From Thermostichus sp047462415 (GTDB taxonomy: Bacteria; Cyanobacteriota; Cyanobacteriia; Thermostichales; Thermostichaceae), in assembly GCF_047462415.1 (NCBI RefSeq), contig NZ_JANSJE010000004.1, forward strand, positions 62,001 to 126,000: 64,000 nucleotides of DNA. Reading direction: 5' to 3'. Positions 26,484 to 35,942 of this stretch are shown one piece after another. Position 1 is the first letter of the stretch; each line of letters starts with the position of its first letter. The notes under the pieces are model-generated. The model had not been told where the DNA came from and did no database searches. It worked only from the letters and a program-made list of their open reading frames with translations. The position numbers and the translations under genes are program-made.

Positions 26484-26575
26484 AGCTTCTTAGCTTGTTG
26501 AGACTTAGATTCAATAAAAACGTAGCTGTCAGAATAACAGGCTTTCTTAGCTATTGCAAGTTAGTTTTAATAAGT
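26484..26575. promoter_or_regulatory. AT-rich promoter region of the TonB uptake operon with imperfect ~35-bp direct repeat
   Basis: In a GC-rich background this stretch is AT-rich. It holds two aligned copies of a sequence beginning GCTTcTTAGCT and ending TTAG.TTnAATAA, starting near 26486 and 26543. It lies about 110-200 nt upstream of the FecCD permease start. An iron or B12 regulator site is plausible from context. A clear Fur-box palindrome or cobalamin riboswitch core was not found. Confidence 0.4.
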
Positions 26576-26756
26576 CTTCGACCCCCTTTGAGCCAAGGGG
26601 AGATGGATCGGCACTCCCAGCCGCCTAGGCCGGCTTGTTCCCCGAAACCAAAGTCTGCCTTCACTGAGCTGCCCAAGGAGAGGGGGAAGATCCCCAATAA
26701 AATGGCCGAAGCCGGCTAGCTTGGGTTGGACAGAGCCGTCTTGAAGTATTGGCGCT

Positions 26757-29450
26757 ATGACTTCTTCCGCTGCCCCTGAGCCCACCTGGGATGCCCTGCA
26801 GGTGGATCCCGCCCTGCTCACCCCCATGATGCAGCACTACGTAGAGCTAAAGCGGCAATACCCGCACGCCATCCTGCTCTACCGCCTGGGGGATTTCTAC
26901 GAGATGTTTTTCCAGGACGCGCAACTGGTGTCGCGGGAGCTGGAGCTGGTGCTCACCGGGCGAGAGGCGGGGGCCATCGGGCGGGTGCCCATGTGCGGGA
27001 TCCCTTACCACGCCTTTGACCGCTATGCCGCCCAGTTGGTGGCCAAAGGGTATGCCCTGGCCGTCTGCGACCAGATGGAGCCGGCGGATCAAGCCAAAGG
27101 CTTGGTGCGGCGGGAAGTGACGCGGGTGATCACCCCCGGCACGGTCATCGAGGAGGAGCTGCTGCAGGCGCGGCAAAACAACTACCTGGCGGCCATTGTC
27201 CGCCTGCGAGGCTCCAAGCAAACCGCCTGGGGCCTGGCCTATGCCGACATTTCCACCGGCGAGTTCTGGGTCTGCCAGAGTGAGGGGCAAGAGCAGCTAG
27301 AACAGGAGCTGGCCCGGCTGCAGCCGGCGGAGATCCTGCTGCCCACCGAAGAGGGGCTGGGCCTGGGCCTGATGCGGCCTGGGGATCCCCAAGCCCCCCT
27401 GGGCCTACCCGGCCAGTACGCCTGTACCCTGCGCCCGGCGGAGCCCTTTGAGCTAGCGGTGGCGCGGGACAACCTACTGCAGACCTATGGCCTGCGCTCC
27501 CTGGAGGGCTTGGGCTGCGAGGGGCTGCCGCTGGCCATTCGGGCGGCAGGGGGATTGCTCCACTATCTGGAAGAGACGCAAAAGAATCTGGTGCAGCCCT
27601 CTCCCCAAGGGGGCCATCCGCTTCTGCGCCCGCCCCGCACCTACCAGCTCACCGACTACCTAATATTGGACGCCCAGACCCGCCGCAACCTGGAGCTGAC
27701 CCAGACCATCCGCGAGGGGGCCTTTGTCGGATCCCTGCTCTGGGTCTTGGATCACAGCCGCACCGCCATGGGCGGGCGCACCCTGCGCCGCTGGCTGCTG
27801 CAGCCTTTGCGGGATCGAGAGCAAATCCGCCTTCGCCAGGACACCATCCAGGAGCTCTTGGAAAACCCCTCCCTGCGCACCCGCCTGGGATCCCTGCTGG
27901 ACTCTCTCTACGATCTGGAGCGGCTGGCCAACCGCGTCGCCTCCGGCACTGCCAACCCGCGCGAGCTGGTGGCCCTGGGATCCTCCCTGGGCAAACTGCC
28001 CCAACTGGCCGAGCTGGTGGCCGAAGCCCAAACTCCCCTCCTGCAGAGCCTGCAGCAGGTGGATCCCGCTCTGGTTGACCTGGGCCGGCGCATCGAGCAC
28101 ACCCTCTTGCCCTCGCCCCCGCCCATTCTCACCGAAGGGGGGCTGATCCGGCCTGGGGTGGATGCTGAGCTGGACAGGCTGCGGCAGCAGGTGGAGCAAG
28201 ACCGCCAATGGATTGCCCAGTTGGAGAAAACCGAGCGCGAGCGCACCGGCATCCCCACCCTCAAAGTGGGCTTCAACAAGGCCTTTGGCTACTACCTCAG
28301 CATCAGCCGCGCCAAGGCGCAGCAGGTGCCCAAGGAGTACATCCGCAAGCAGACGCTAACCAACGAAGAGCGCTTCATCACCCCCGAGCTCAAAGAAAAA
28401 GAAGCCCGCATCCTCACCGCCCAAACCGACATCAACCAGCGGGAGTACGAGCTGTTTGTGCAGTTGCGCCAAGAGGCGGGATCCCAAGCTGCCGCCATCC
28501 GCCAGGTGGCCCAGACCCTGGCCGCCGTCGATGCTCTGTTTGGCCTAGCCGAGGTGGCCGTGCAGCAGGGCTACACCCGCCCGGTGATCACTGCAGATCG
28601 CCGTTTAATCATCGAAGAGGGTCGCCACCCGGTGGTGGAGAAATCTTTGCCCCAGGGCCTGTTTGCCCCCAACTCGGTGCGGCTGGGATCCCCCCACGGC
28701 CCGGATCTCATCGTCCTCACCGGCCCCAACATGTCCGGCAAGTCCACCTACTTGCGCCAGATTGGGCTGATCCAGATCCTGGCCCAGATGGGCAGCTTTG
28801 TCCCGGCGCGGCGGGCGGAGCTGGGCCTGTGCGACCGCGTGTTTACCCGCATCGGCGCCGTGGATGACCTGGCCACGGGACAGTCCACCTTCATGGTGGA
28901 GATGAACGAGACGGCCAACATCCTCAACCACGCCGGCGAGCGCTCCCTGGTGCTCTTGGACGAGATTGGCCGCGGCACCGCCACCTTTGACGGCCTCTCT
29001 ATTGCCTGGGCGGTAGCGGAGTACCTGGCCACCCAGGTGCGCGCCCGCACGATCTTTGCCACCCACTACCACGAGCTCAACCAACTGGAGACGCTGCTGC
29101 CCAACGTGGCCAACTTCCAGGTGGTGGTCAAAGAGCTCCGGGATCGCATCATCTTTTTGCACCAGGTGCAGCCGGGGGGAGCCGACCGCTCCTACGGCAT
29201 CGAGGTGGGGCGCATGGCCGGCCTGCCCCAGCCGGTGATCGAGCGGGCCCAACAGGTGCTGGCCCTGGTGGAACAACACAGCCGCATCGGCCTGGGCCTG
29301 CGCAACCAAGGGAAAAGCCGCCCTTCTTCAAACAACCCCAAAAAACAGTCCAAGCAAGAACCCCATTCCAGCGGGATCCCCGACTGCGATGCCACAGCTG
29401 GGGATCAACTGTCCTTGATCCCGGCTCCCCCCTTTCCCAAGGAGCTCTAG
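26757..29450 (+). CDS. mutS: DNA mismatch repair protein MutS
   Basis: An 897-residue protein. The mismatch-binding Phe-x-Glu motif is in LGDFYEMFF near residue 45; the core and clamp domains carry YYLSISRAKAQQVP. The ATPase has Walker A TGPNMSGKSTYLRQIG, Walker B LVLLDEIGRGTATFDG and ATHYHEL. The C-terminal tail after the ATPase is polar and low complexity. MutS recognises base mismatches and recruits MutL (not in this window). Converges with the CCB-like gene, the stops two nt apart. Confidence 0.96.
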   Translation: MTSSAAPEPTWDALQVDPALLTPMMQHYVELKRQYPHAILLYRLGDFYEMFFQDAQLVSRELELVLTGREAGAIGRVPMCGIPYHAFDRYAAQLVAKGYALAVCDQMEPADQAKGLVRREVTRVITPGTVIEEELLQARQNNYLAAIVRLRGSKQTAWGLAYADISTGEFWVCQSEGQEQLEQELARLQPAEILLPTEEGLGLGLMRPGDPQAPLGLPGQYACTLRPAEPFELAVARDNLLQTYGLRSLEGLGCEGLPLAIRAAGGLLHYLEETQKNLVQPSPQGGHPLLRPPRTYQLTDYLILDAQTRRNLELTQTIREGAFVGSLLWVLDHSRTAMGGRTLRRWLLQPLRDREQIRLRQDTIQELLENPSLRTRLGSLLDSLYDLERLANRVASGTANPRELVALGSSLGKLPQLAELVAEAQTPLLQSLQQVDPALVDLGRRIEHTLLPSPPPILTEGGLIRPGVDAELDRLRQQVEQDRQWIAQLEKTERERTGIPTLKVGFNKAFGYYLSISRAKAQQVPKEYIRKQTLTNEERFITPELKEKEARILTAQTDINQREYELFVQLRQEAGSQAAAIRQVAQTLAAVDALFGLAEVAVQQGYTRPVITADRRLIIEEGRHPVVEKSLPQGLFAPNSVRLGSPHGPDLIVLTGPNMSGKSTYLRQIGLIQILAQMGSFVPARRAELGLCDRVFTRIGAVDDLATGQSTFMVEMNETANILNHAGERSLVLLDEIGRGTATFDGLSIAWAVAEYLATQVRARTIFATHYHELNQLETLLPNVANFQVVVKELRDRIIFLHQVQPGGADRSYGIEVGRMAGLPQPVIERAQQVLALVEQHSRIGLGLRNQGKSRPSSNNPKKQSKQEPHSSGIPDCDATAGDQLSLIPAPPFPKEL

Positions 29451-29452
29451 GT

Positions 29453-30034
29453 CTATCCCCGCTCCAGATCCCGTTCTTGCAGCCCCAAGGTAATGGCCAG
29501 CACCTCCAGCTCATCCCGGTGCCCCTCCACCCACAGCAGGGATCCGGGGGGCGAGTCCGCCGCTTGCAACCTCAGGCGGATCTGCTCCGGGCGGTGGCTG
29601 CGCCGCCAGTAGTACCAGCCCGCCCAAGGAGAGACCAACAGCAGTGTCCAGGGCCAGGCTCCCCAGTCCGGCTCCAGCACCTGCAGCACCAAAGCCAGAC
29701 AGGCCAGCCCCGCCCCCGCCAGCCCCGTCAAAAAAACGGCCAACCCGGTGCTGGCCCGCGCCTGCCCCGCAAAGGTGGCGATCCCCTCCGCATCGGCAGA
29801 CTGCAAGCAATAGGCCCGCTCTTCCAGGTGCTTTCGGAGAAGGGATCCCATTTCCTCCAGGCTGCGACTGCTAAAATAGAGACGAGCTTCAACGCGGTCT
29901 TTGCCAGAGGCTCGCAGAAAAAAGAATAAGCCGATGGCCAGCAGCACCGTCAGCGCCAAGATTGAAACTCTTTCCCCGGTCAGCGTGGCGTCTGGCATCG
30001 CAAAGGCGATCCCAAGCATCTGAGCAGCGCCCAT
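29453..30034 (-). CDS. CCB-like cofactor-assembly protein (complex C subunit B family), putative
   Basis: 193 residues from ATG 30034. Two hydrophobic regions (SILALTVLLAIGLFFFLRAS and LAVFLTGLAGAGLACLALVLQV) flank a soluble segment; a third hydrophobic stretch is WTLLLVSPWAGWYYWRR. The layout GLFFFLRAS.KDR and SPWAGWYYWRR..RPEQIRL recalls the cyanobacterial/plastid CCB2/CCB4 proteins that assemble heme c-i on cytochrome b6. The assignment rests on recalled pattern only. An alternative start at 30127 adds 31 residues. Confidence 0.55.
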   Translation of the reverse strand: MGAAQMLGIAFAMPDATLTGERVSILALTVLLAIGLFFFLRASGKDRVEARLYFSSRSLEEMGSLLRKHLEERAYCLQSADAEGIATFAGQARASTGLAVFLTGLAGAGLACLALVLQVLEPDWGAWPWTLLLVSPWAGWYYWRRSHRPEQIRLRLQAADSPPGSLLWVEGHRDELEVLAITLGLQERDLERG

Positions 30035-30565
30035 CCTGCCAGGAGTCAGTAGGTTCGGTAAATCTAACTTTTCGGGGAGCTTCTCCGCCAGCAAGCCGAA
30101 TAGAATATGTGAACGGGAACGGCTCATCCGATCACTTAACAGATGACTTAAAAGATTGCTTCTCAAGTTTAGACCCTCTAGACCTTGAGGATGGATGGGT
30201 TGCCGGCTTCGCCGGCAGAGACTGTCCCGAGGGCAGTGCGCTTTTCGGCAGTAGCGGTGGCAATTGAGCTGGGGGAGCTCTACGCTGGATCTCATGCGTT
30301 TAAGCCGAGAAATGCAACTATAATTAAGTTATGATAAGGGGCTCACGCTCCGCCCATTGGGTGACCCCTCCACCACTTCAGCTTTTCTGTGTGAAGTATG
30401 GGCATGAAGTCGGGCTGAGGGCAGTGTTTCATCCGTTTGGATGATGATAGCGCGAAGCCCTCGGTACTGGGGAATACTTAAGCCCAACCGGCTCTACAGC
30501 CATCACCACTGCTTGCTCAGCCCACTTGACGGCCTGCCTCTATCGCTGTTTCAGCAACACCCTAC
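30035..30565. other. Intergenic region upstream of the sigma factor gene
   Basis: About 530 nt without a convincing gene. TATAAT at 30319-30324 is a good -10 candidate for the sigma gene, in an AT-rich island. A hairpin at 30338-30368 (GGGG-C-TCAC paired with GTGACCCC) follows; it would fall in the long 5' leader of the transcript. GCCGGC-TTC-GCCGGC near 30197-30211 is another strong stem. None matches a known riboswitch. Confidence 0.35.
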
Positions 30566-31660
30566 ATGTCTAACTACGAACCTGAACTCAACGATGTTTT
30601 GTTGGATGGCGATCTCCTCGATCCTCCGGAGGAGGTAGAGGTCGATCTGGCCGAAAGCGAGTTTTTGGAAGAGGAGCCGACTCGTCGCTCCACCGACTTG
30701 GTACGCCTCTATCTGCAGGAGATCGGGCGTGTTCCCCTCTTGGGGCGCGATGAAGAGGTGGCCCTGGCCCAAAAAGTCCAAGACTACATGAAGCTCTTGG
30801 ACATACGCCTGCGCCTGCAGAAGGAGCTGGGACGGGATCCCACTCCCGCCGAATGGGTGGCCAAAGCCAACCAATACCCCGAGTGGGCCAACCTCACCCC
30901 CGAAAAGCTGCAGCAGATCCAGCGGACTGGCAATCGTGCCAAAGAGCACATGATCAAGGCCAACCTGCGCCTGGTGGTGTCGGTGGCCAAGAAGTACCAA
31001 AATCGCGGCCTGGAGCTGCTGGACTTGATCCAAGAGGGCACGCTGGGCCTGGAGCGGGCGGTGGAGAAGTTCGACCCCAAGAAGGGCTATCGCTTCAGCA
31101 CCTACGCCTACTGGTGGATCCGGCAGGGCATCACCCGCGCTATCGCCACCCAGAGCCGCACCATCCGCCTGCCCGTCCACATTACCGAGAAACTGAACAA
31201 GATCAAGAAGGCGCAGCGCAAGCTCTCCCAAGAAAAAGGCCGCACTCCCACCATTGAAGATATTGCCTCCGAATTGGAGATGACCCCGCCTCAAGTACGA
31301 GAGCTGTTGGTACGGGTGCCGCGCTCGGTCTCTCTGGAAACTAAGGTGGGCAAAGACAAAGACACCGAACTGGGGGATCTGCTGGAAACCGACGACATCT
31401 CCCCCGAAGAGACGATGATGCGGGAGGCCCTGCATCGCGATCTGCAGCAGTTGCTGGCGGATCTCACCAGCCGCGAGCGGGATGTGATCCGCATGCGCTT
31501 TGGCTTGGGAGATGGGCGCACCTACTCGCTGGCGGAAATTGGTCGCGCCTTGGATCTGTCGCGGGAGCGGGTACGGCAAATCGAGGCCAAAGCCCTGCAA
31601 AAACTGCGGCAGCCGAAGCGGCGCAACCGGGTGCGAGACTACCTCGAAGCCATCAGCTAG
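30566..31660 (+). CDS. sigC: Group 2 sigma-70 factor, SigC-like
   Basis: 364 residues. Region 1.2 is STDLVRLYLQEIGRVPLLGRDEEVALAQKV; region 2 is KANLRLVVSVAKKYQNRGLELLDLIQEG with YRFSTYAYWWIRQGITRAI; region 3 and region 4 end with LSRERVRQIEAKALQKLR. The wording of region 1.2 and its length fit cyanobacterial group 2 factors closest to SigC; the principal SigA is usually longer with a different N-terminus. It probably directs stress or stationary-phase transcription. The exact group is inferred. Confidence 0.85.
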   Translation: MSNYEPELNDVLLDGDLLDPPEEVEVDLAESEFLEEEPTRRSTDLVRLYLQEIGRVPLLGRDEEVALAQKVQDYMKLLDIRLRLQKELGRDPTPAEWVAKANQYPEWANLTPEKLQQIQRTGNRAKEHMIKANLRLVVSVAKKYQNRGLELLDLIQEGTLGLERAVEKFDPKKGYRFSTYAYWWIRQGITRAIATQSRTIRLPVHITEKLNKIKKAQRKLSQEKGRTPTIEDIASELEMTPPQVRELLVRVPRSVSLETKVGKDKDTELGDLLETDDISPEETMMREALHRDLQQLLADLTSRERDVIRMRFGLGDGRTYSLAEIGRALDLSRERVRQIEAKALQKLRQPKRRNRVRDYLEAIS

Positions 31661-31670
31661 TCGGGCCTGC

Positions 31671-33305
31671 CTAGGGTCTGGATGGAGATCGCCGGCTAGC
31701 AATCTTGCTCAAGCGCGTCTGGATCCGGGCTGCCAGCCAGTTCACTTCCGGGATCCGCAAATACAGGGCCCCCGCCGCAAACAAGCTGAGACCGATGCCG
31801 GCGGCCAGACCAGCCCAGAGGGCGGCGGTGATCAAAGGGGATCCCAGGATCTGCTGGGAGCGCAGTTGCGTCCACAGCCAATGGCTGAGGGCCCCGGCCA
31901 AGGTGGTGATCCCCAGCAAGGGCAGCAGGGCCTGCCCCATCTCCCGCCAAGGGATCCCCGGCAGACGCCGGTGGAGGCGGATCCCCAGGCCAATCAGAGC
32001 CATCAGGTTAACGCCTGCCGTAGCCAGGGCAATGCCCGGTGCTCCAAAGGTTGGCAAAAACAGGAAGTCCAGCAGGGCATTCAGGCCGATGGCCAGGCCG
32101 CTGATGTGCAGAGGTGTAGCCCCGTCCTCCAGGGCGTAGAAGATGCGCACCAACACATCCCGCAGCAGGTAACAGGTCATCCCCAGCCCATAAGCCATCA
32201 GCAGGGCCGCCACCTCCTGCGTCACCTCCGGCGCAAAGCGACCGCGCTGGTAGGCCACTTGAACGATAGGTTCGGCCAGGGCCACCAACACCATCGCAAG
32301 GGGCAGGGTGAGGATGGCCGTAACCATCAGCCCTTGGCGGATGCGCTGGCGCAGCTCCGGCCAACGGGATCCATCCCCCGCCAACTGGGCGTAGAGGGGC
32401 ATCAGGGGCACCAGCACCATGTTGGAGAGAATCCCCAGGGGGGTTTGCACCAAAAGCTGGGCATAGCCCAAGTTGCCGATGGTGCGATCCCCGGGCACGA
32501 AAGAAGCAAAAAAGAGATCCACGTAGACATTGATGTGGATCATGCCGGAGGAGATCACCGCCGGCAGCATCAGCAGGCCCACCGCCCGCACCTGCGGGGA
32601 TCCCCACTCAAAGCACAGCCGCAGCCGCCCCAGCCCCAGCCGCATCTGCAGAGGCACCTGCGCCAGCCACTGGGCAATGGCGCCGATGAGCACACCCCAG
32701 GCTAGCAACGTCGGGATCCCTGTCCACCCCAACGTGACCAGGATCCCGATCACCGCCAAGCTGGAGATCAGGGGGCTGAGGGCGGGCAAGAGGTAGTGCT
32801 CGGCCGCATTCAGCGCCCCAAAGCCGATCCCAATCCAGCCCGAGAGCAAGGCCAGGGGGGCCATGATCCGCAGTTGCGCAGCGGCCAAAGCGTGGACTTC
32901 GGGGCTGGCCCCTGGCGCATTCAGGCGCACCACCCAGTCGGCTCCCCACCAGAGGCCCAAGGTCACCGCCAAGAGCAAACAGCCCACTAGGGTGGAAATC
33001 GCTTCCAGCCAGACGGTCGGATCCTCTCTGCCAGGATCCCGCTGTTTTTTGAGAATGCTGACGATGGCGCTGTGGAAAGGGCCGTTGATCCCACCCAGCA
33101 AGATCAACAAAAAGCCGGGCAGGACGTAGGCTATGCTAAAGGCGCTGTACTCCGGCCCTGACCCGTAGACTGCCGCGATCAGAGCCTGCCGGACAAACCC
33201 CATGCCCTTGCTGAGCAGCGTGGCCCCTGCCACCAGCCCTGCCACCGAGAGCAAAGAACGGGACGGCAGGGCGGAAGACTCCTGCGTGGCGGACTCCTCT
33301 ATCAC
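31671..33305 (-). CDS. murJ: Lipid II flippase MurJ (MviN)
   Basis: A 544-residue polytopic membrane protein of the MOP superfamily: LVAGATLLSKGMGFVRQALIAAVYG at the start, about 14 membrane segments, and AVISSGMIHINVYVDLFFASF in the middle. MurJ moves lipid-linked peptidoglycan precursors across the cytoplasmic membrane. Start GTG 33305 has AGGG five bases upstream. It converges with the sigma gene, its stop 11 nt away. Confidence 0.93.
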   Translation of the reverse strand: MIEESATQESSALPSRSLLSVAGLVAGATLLSKGMGFVRQALIAAVYGSGPEYSAFSIAYVLPGFLLILLGGINGPFHSAIVSILKKQRDPGREDPTVWLEAISTLVGCLLLAVTLGLWWGADWVVRLNAPGASPEVHALAAAQLRIMAPLALLSGWIGIGFGALNAAEHYLLPALSPLISSLAVIGILVTLGWTGIPTLLAWGVLIGAIAQWLAQVPLQMRLGLGRLRLCFEWGSPQVRAVGLLMLPAVISSGMIHINVYVDLFFASFVPGDRTIGNLGYAQLLVQTPLGILSNMVLVPLMPLYAQLAGDGSRWPELRQRIRQGLMVTAILTLPLAMVLVALAEPIVQVAYQRGRFAPEVTQEVAALLMAYGLGMTCYLLRDVLVRIFYALEDGATPLHISGLAIGLNALLDFLFLPTFGAPGIALATAGVNLMALIGLGIRLHRRLPGIPWREMGQALLPLLGITTLAGALSHWLWTQLRSQQILGSPLITAALWAGLAAGIGLSLFAAGALYLRIPEVNWLAARIQTRLSKIASRRSPSRP

Positions 33306-33431
33306 GCTGCCCTAACCCCTGCCTCAACAACCAACGGCTGCCGGGATCCCTCACCACATCCCTGGGAACCGTCCCCCATTATGCGGCATTTGCAGGTTCC
33401 GTCAGGCTCCTTTTATAAGAGAGGGCAGCCC

Positions 33432-33830
33432 TCAAGCCAACAGTTGCCGTTCCTGCTCCAGTTGCTGCAACAAATGCTCATCCCCACGGGTTTGGGCAGA
33501 ACGGATGCGCTCCTGCAGCCGGTGCAGCAGGTTCCGCCGATGGGTTTCCTCAACCAAGCTCATAAAGTGTTTCCGAGAAGAGGCTTGAGGGGAGACAACT
33601 GCTGCCGGGATCCCTTTCACCTCAGGGCTCGCCGCCGTCACCCTTGTTTCAGACTGGAGGGCCACACCTCGATACACGAAGGCAAAAGACTGAGGCAGCG
33701 CCACGGCTACGGATTGAGCTGGCCAGCTCCACTCCAAACCTCGATGCCGAGCCGGCACGCCCTGCCGATTCTGAATCGCCGCAGAGGGTGAAACAAACTC
33801 ATGGGCAATACCCCGATAGGTCAGTTGCAT
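33432..33830 (-). CDS. DUF4278 domain protein
   Basis: 132 residues starting MQLTYRGIAHE, the N-terminal signature of the cyanobacterial DUF4278 family, in which a YRG motif precedes a short conserved segment. The second half is basic and helical (VEETHRRNLLHRLQERIRSAQTRGDEHLLQQLEQERQ). ATG 33830 has GGGAG eight bases upstream; a longer ORF upstream lacks similarity. Function unknown; relatives are often light- or stress-regulated. Confidence 0.75.
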   Translation of the reverse strand: MQLTYRGIAHEFVSPSAAIQNRQGVPARHRGLEWSWPAQSVAVALPQSFAFVYRGVALQSETRVTAASPEVKGIPAAVVSPQASSRKHFMSLVEETHRRNLLHRLQERIRSAQTRGDEHLLQQLEQERQLLA

Positions 33831-34050
33831 AGGAAAACTCCCTTGGTTCAGTTGATCGATCTTTACTTTCTCTAAAGAGCTTAAAAAAGCCGCCACCTCA
33901 AGGCTGCCCAAAGGGGATCTCTCCTTCACGCAACCCAAGCGACCGAAAAGACAAAAACAAGCTGAAAGGGTAAGCCTTAACTTTATTCTGTATTCACTTT
34001 GACAAAATCATCCCTTTGGTGTCAACTTGCGGTTACTGAGCACATGGACT
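33831..34050. other. Upstream region of the DUF4278 gene
   Basis: About 220 nt, relatively AT-rich around 33960-34020. It should carry the promoter of the DUF4278 gene (minus strand). No RNA gene or clear operator was recognised. Confidence 0.3.
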
Positions 34051-34200
34051 ACCCCACCGCATGGGCGGGTGGGGTTTCCTGACCTACCGGCAGGTCTGCG
34101 AAGAATAGGCAGGCGGCACCAGCAGCAACCGAACGTCTGCTCTAGTTGCTTTGTGAGCACTCGCCATAGCAGCGAGGAGGGCTTGGGGAACACCTCTACA
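34051..34200 (-). mobile_element. tnpB 3' fragment joined to IS605-type end hairpin
   Basis: On the minus strand the codons HKATRADVRLLLVPPAYSSQTC (about 34087-34152) match the segment just before the zinc finger of the tnpB at 46133 (ARAGVKVVVVPPAYSSQTC). A stop follows at once, then the hairpin ACCCCAC..GTGGGGT (34051-34075) and GGGGTAGT, as in the miniature element at 10516-10545. The zinc finger and C-terminus are deleted, so this is a dead fragment. It sits just downstream of cpcE of operon II. Confidence 0.7.
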
Positions 34201-34223
34201 GAAAGCCTGCAAGAGCCTGCAGC

Positions 34224-35051
34224 TCAAAGCAGCTCGTCGATCAGCCGCAGCACCTGCTGCAGCTTGGCGCTGGGGGATTCTTGGTGTTTTAGGTTCATCT
34301 CCACCAACTGCTTGAGGGCGAGCAGCTTGATGTTGGACTCCACCGCCGCCGCTGCAATGGCCTGTGCCGCCGGCAAATAGCCGCTGGCCCCCAAATCCAG
34401 GAGAGCAGCCCGCCGCAGGTGGATGTTGGTGTGCTCCAATACCGAGAGCAGACGCTGGGCAAAAGCCGGATCCCCAGTCAGACGATAGCAGGCCCGCGCT
34501 GCCGCGCATTGCAAACGAATGGACGTGTGCTCTAGGTAAAGGCGGATTGGCTCCAGGGCAGCGGCCACTTGCAGGTGACCAAGAGCCTCGATAATCGCCT
34601 CTAGGGCGGCTTGCGCTTCCGTCTCCAGCCCTTGCTCCACAAAGCGCAGCCCTTCCAGCAAAGCGGATCCCAGCTTTTCCACTTCCTCAGGATCCCCATC
34701 GAGGTTGTTGGCCAGAGCGATCTCCACCAGCGCTTGGGCGGCGGCTGCCACCACTTGGCCATCGGAGCAAAACAAAGCCCCTTTTAGTGCTGGGATCCCG
34801 GCAAGGGATCCCAGTTTGCCCAGGGCGCGAGCAGCATTGCGCCGCAGCGGATATCCCCCTTGAGCTGTGCGATCCGTTTCATCCGCCAGAGCTTCGATCA
34901 GGGCCGGGATCCCTTCGGGGATGCGCATGCGCCCCAGCCACCAAGCAGCATAGTAGCGTTCCCCCGGATCCCCGTGGCGCAGCTTGGCGACCTGACCAGC
35001 CGGCGTGAGATCCACCGACGGATTGGGATCCGAAGGAACAGCAGTGGTCAT
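34224..35051 (-). CDS. cpcE: CpcE-type phycocyanin bilin lyase subunit (operon II)
   Basis: 275 residues of HEAT/PBS-lyase repeats: ERYYAAWWLGRMRIPEGIPALIEAL, DRTAQGGYPLRRNAARALGKLG, then repeats such as ALLDLGASGYLPAAQAIAAAAV. With CpcF it attaches phycocyanobilin to alpha-subunit Cys. It lies 33 nt after the linker gene in operon II. The same N-terminal block occurs in the operon I copy at 1-230, so the lyase was duplicated with the operon. No cpcF-like gene is next to it; PecE is an alternative identity. Confidence 0.85.
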   Translation of the reverse strand: MTTAVPSDPNPSVDLTPAGQVAKLRHGDPGERYYAAWWLGRMRIPEGIPALIEALADETDRTAQGGYPLRRNAARALGKLGSLAGIPALKGALFCSDGQVVAAAAQALVEIALANNLDGDPEEVEKLGSALLEGLRFVEQGLETEAQAALEAIIEALGHLQVAAALEPIRLYLEHTSIRLQCAAARACYRLTGDPAFAQRLLSVLEHTNIHLRRAALLDLGASGYLPAAQAIAAAAVESNIKLLALKQLVEMNLKHQESPSAKLQQVLRLIDELL

Positions 35052-35084
35052 GAAGTCAACAACGAAGAAAACACGCAGAAGGGA

Positions 35085-35942
35085 TCAAGCGCTGCGGACG
35101 CTGACGATCTTGGCGCCCGATTTGAGCAGCCGCTGCATCGTCGCCGACAGTTGATCGGCGGAGACGAAGATCTGCTGGTTGGATTTGCGCACCCGGCTGG
35201 AGGTGGCCAGAGCTGAAGGCGGATTCAACAGTCGGGTCACTTCCACACAGAACATGCGATCCGACTGGCCCGTTGGCGGCCCCAGGTGCTTGGAAATGGG
35301 GCTGGGCGGCAGCAGGCCCCGCACCCCGATGCGGCGAATGGCCGGGGTAAAGCCGGTGGCCAGAGGCATCATCAAGCGGGGTCTGGGCCCCTGGGAGCGG
35401 TCGTTGTTGGCGTAGCCTCCGTAGAGGGCAAAAAGGTTGGTGAAGTCGCGGGTGGTATGGGCCTTGCGGTATTCAAACCCGCGCGGATAGGGGACGATGT
35501 TGTCGCCAAAAGCTTCCAGGTATTCCGGGCTGTCGATGTAGGAGTCGATCTCGGCGCTGTGGCCGCCCGATTGATAGATGTCCAGGTGGCGGGCGATATC
35601 TTTAGGACTGGTGGGAGCGCGACCCAGCAGATGCTTGAAATTCAGTTCGATGGCACGGGTTTGCGAGTTGGGGTAGAAAAACCGCTTCTTATAGGCTTCG
35701 GACTTGGCGATCAGTCGCACAAACTCGCGCACCGTCAGGCTGCCCTGGCGCAGCAAGGATTCCGCACTGGCCAGCTCCTTCCTGTCCGCCCCAAACAAAT
35801 GATCGTTGCCCAGCACCTGACGATAGATGGCGCGCAGCACCGCATTGAGCTGCTCCTGGCTGGCATTGGGACGCAACTCCAATGGGGTGGTCTCCGTAAT
35901 ACCCCGGATGCCCATCTGGCTTGCCGCTGTGATTGCACTCAT
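35085..35942 (-). CDS. cpcC: Phycocyanin rod linker polypeptide
   Basis: 285 residues. The N-terminal phycobilisome linker domain (about 25-160) has ELRPNASQEQLNAVLRAIYRQVLGN, LLRQGSLTVREFVRLIAKSEAYKKRFF, and NFKHLLGRAP. The C-terminal CpcD-like domain (about 215-280) has FCVEVTRLLNP and MQRLLKSGAKIVSV. It joins phycocyanin hexamers into rods. ATG 35942 follows GGGGGAAC. It is 284 nt downstream of cpcA and 33 nt upstream of cpcE. Confidence 0.93.
   Translation of the reverse strand: MSAITAASQMGIRGITETTPLELRPNASQEQLNAVLRAIYRQVLGNDHLFGADRKELASAESLLRQGSLTVREFVRLIAKSEAYKKRFFYPNSQTRAIELNFKHLLGRAPTSPKDIARHLDIYQSGGHSAEIDSYIDSPEYLEAFGDNIVPYPRGFEYRKAHTTRDFTNLFALYGGYANNDRSQGPRPRLMMPLATGFTPAIRRIGVRGLLPPSPISKHLGPPTGQSDRMFCVEVTRLLNPPSALATSSRVRKSNQQIFVSADQLSATMQRLLKSGAKIVSVRSA

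Noticed and set aside
24494..26756. Cobalamin riboswitch or Fur box before the uptake operon
   Set aside because: No B12-box core and no good 19-bp Fur palindrome was seen; only the direct repeat was kept.
30197..30211. GCCGGCTTCGCCGGC as a double-hairpin copy
   Set aside because: Only one hairpin and no consensus second half; such stems are common in GC-rich genomes.
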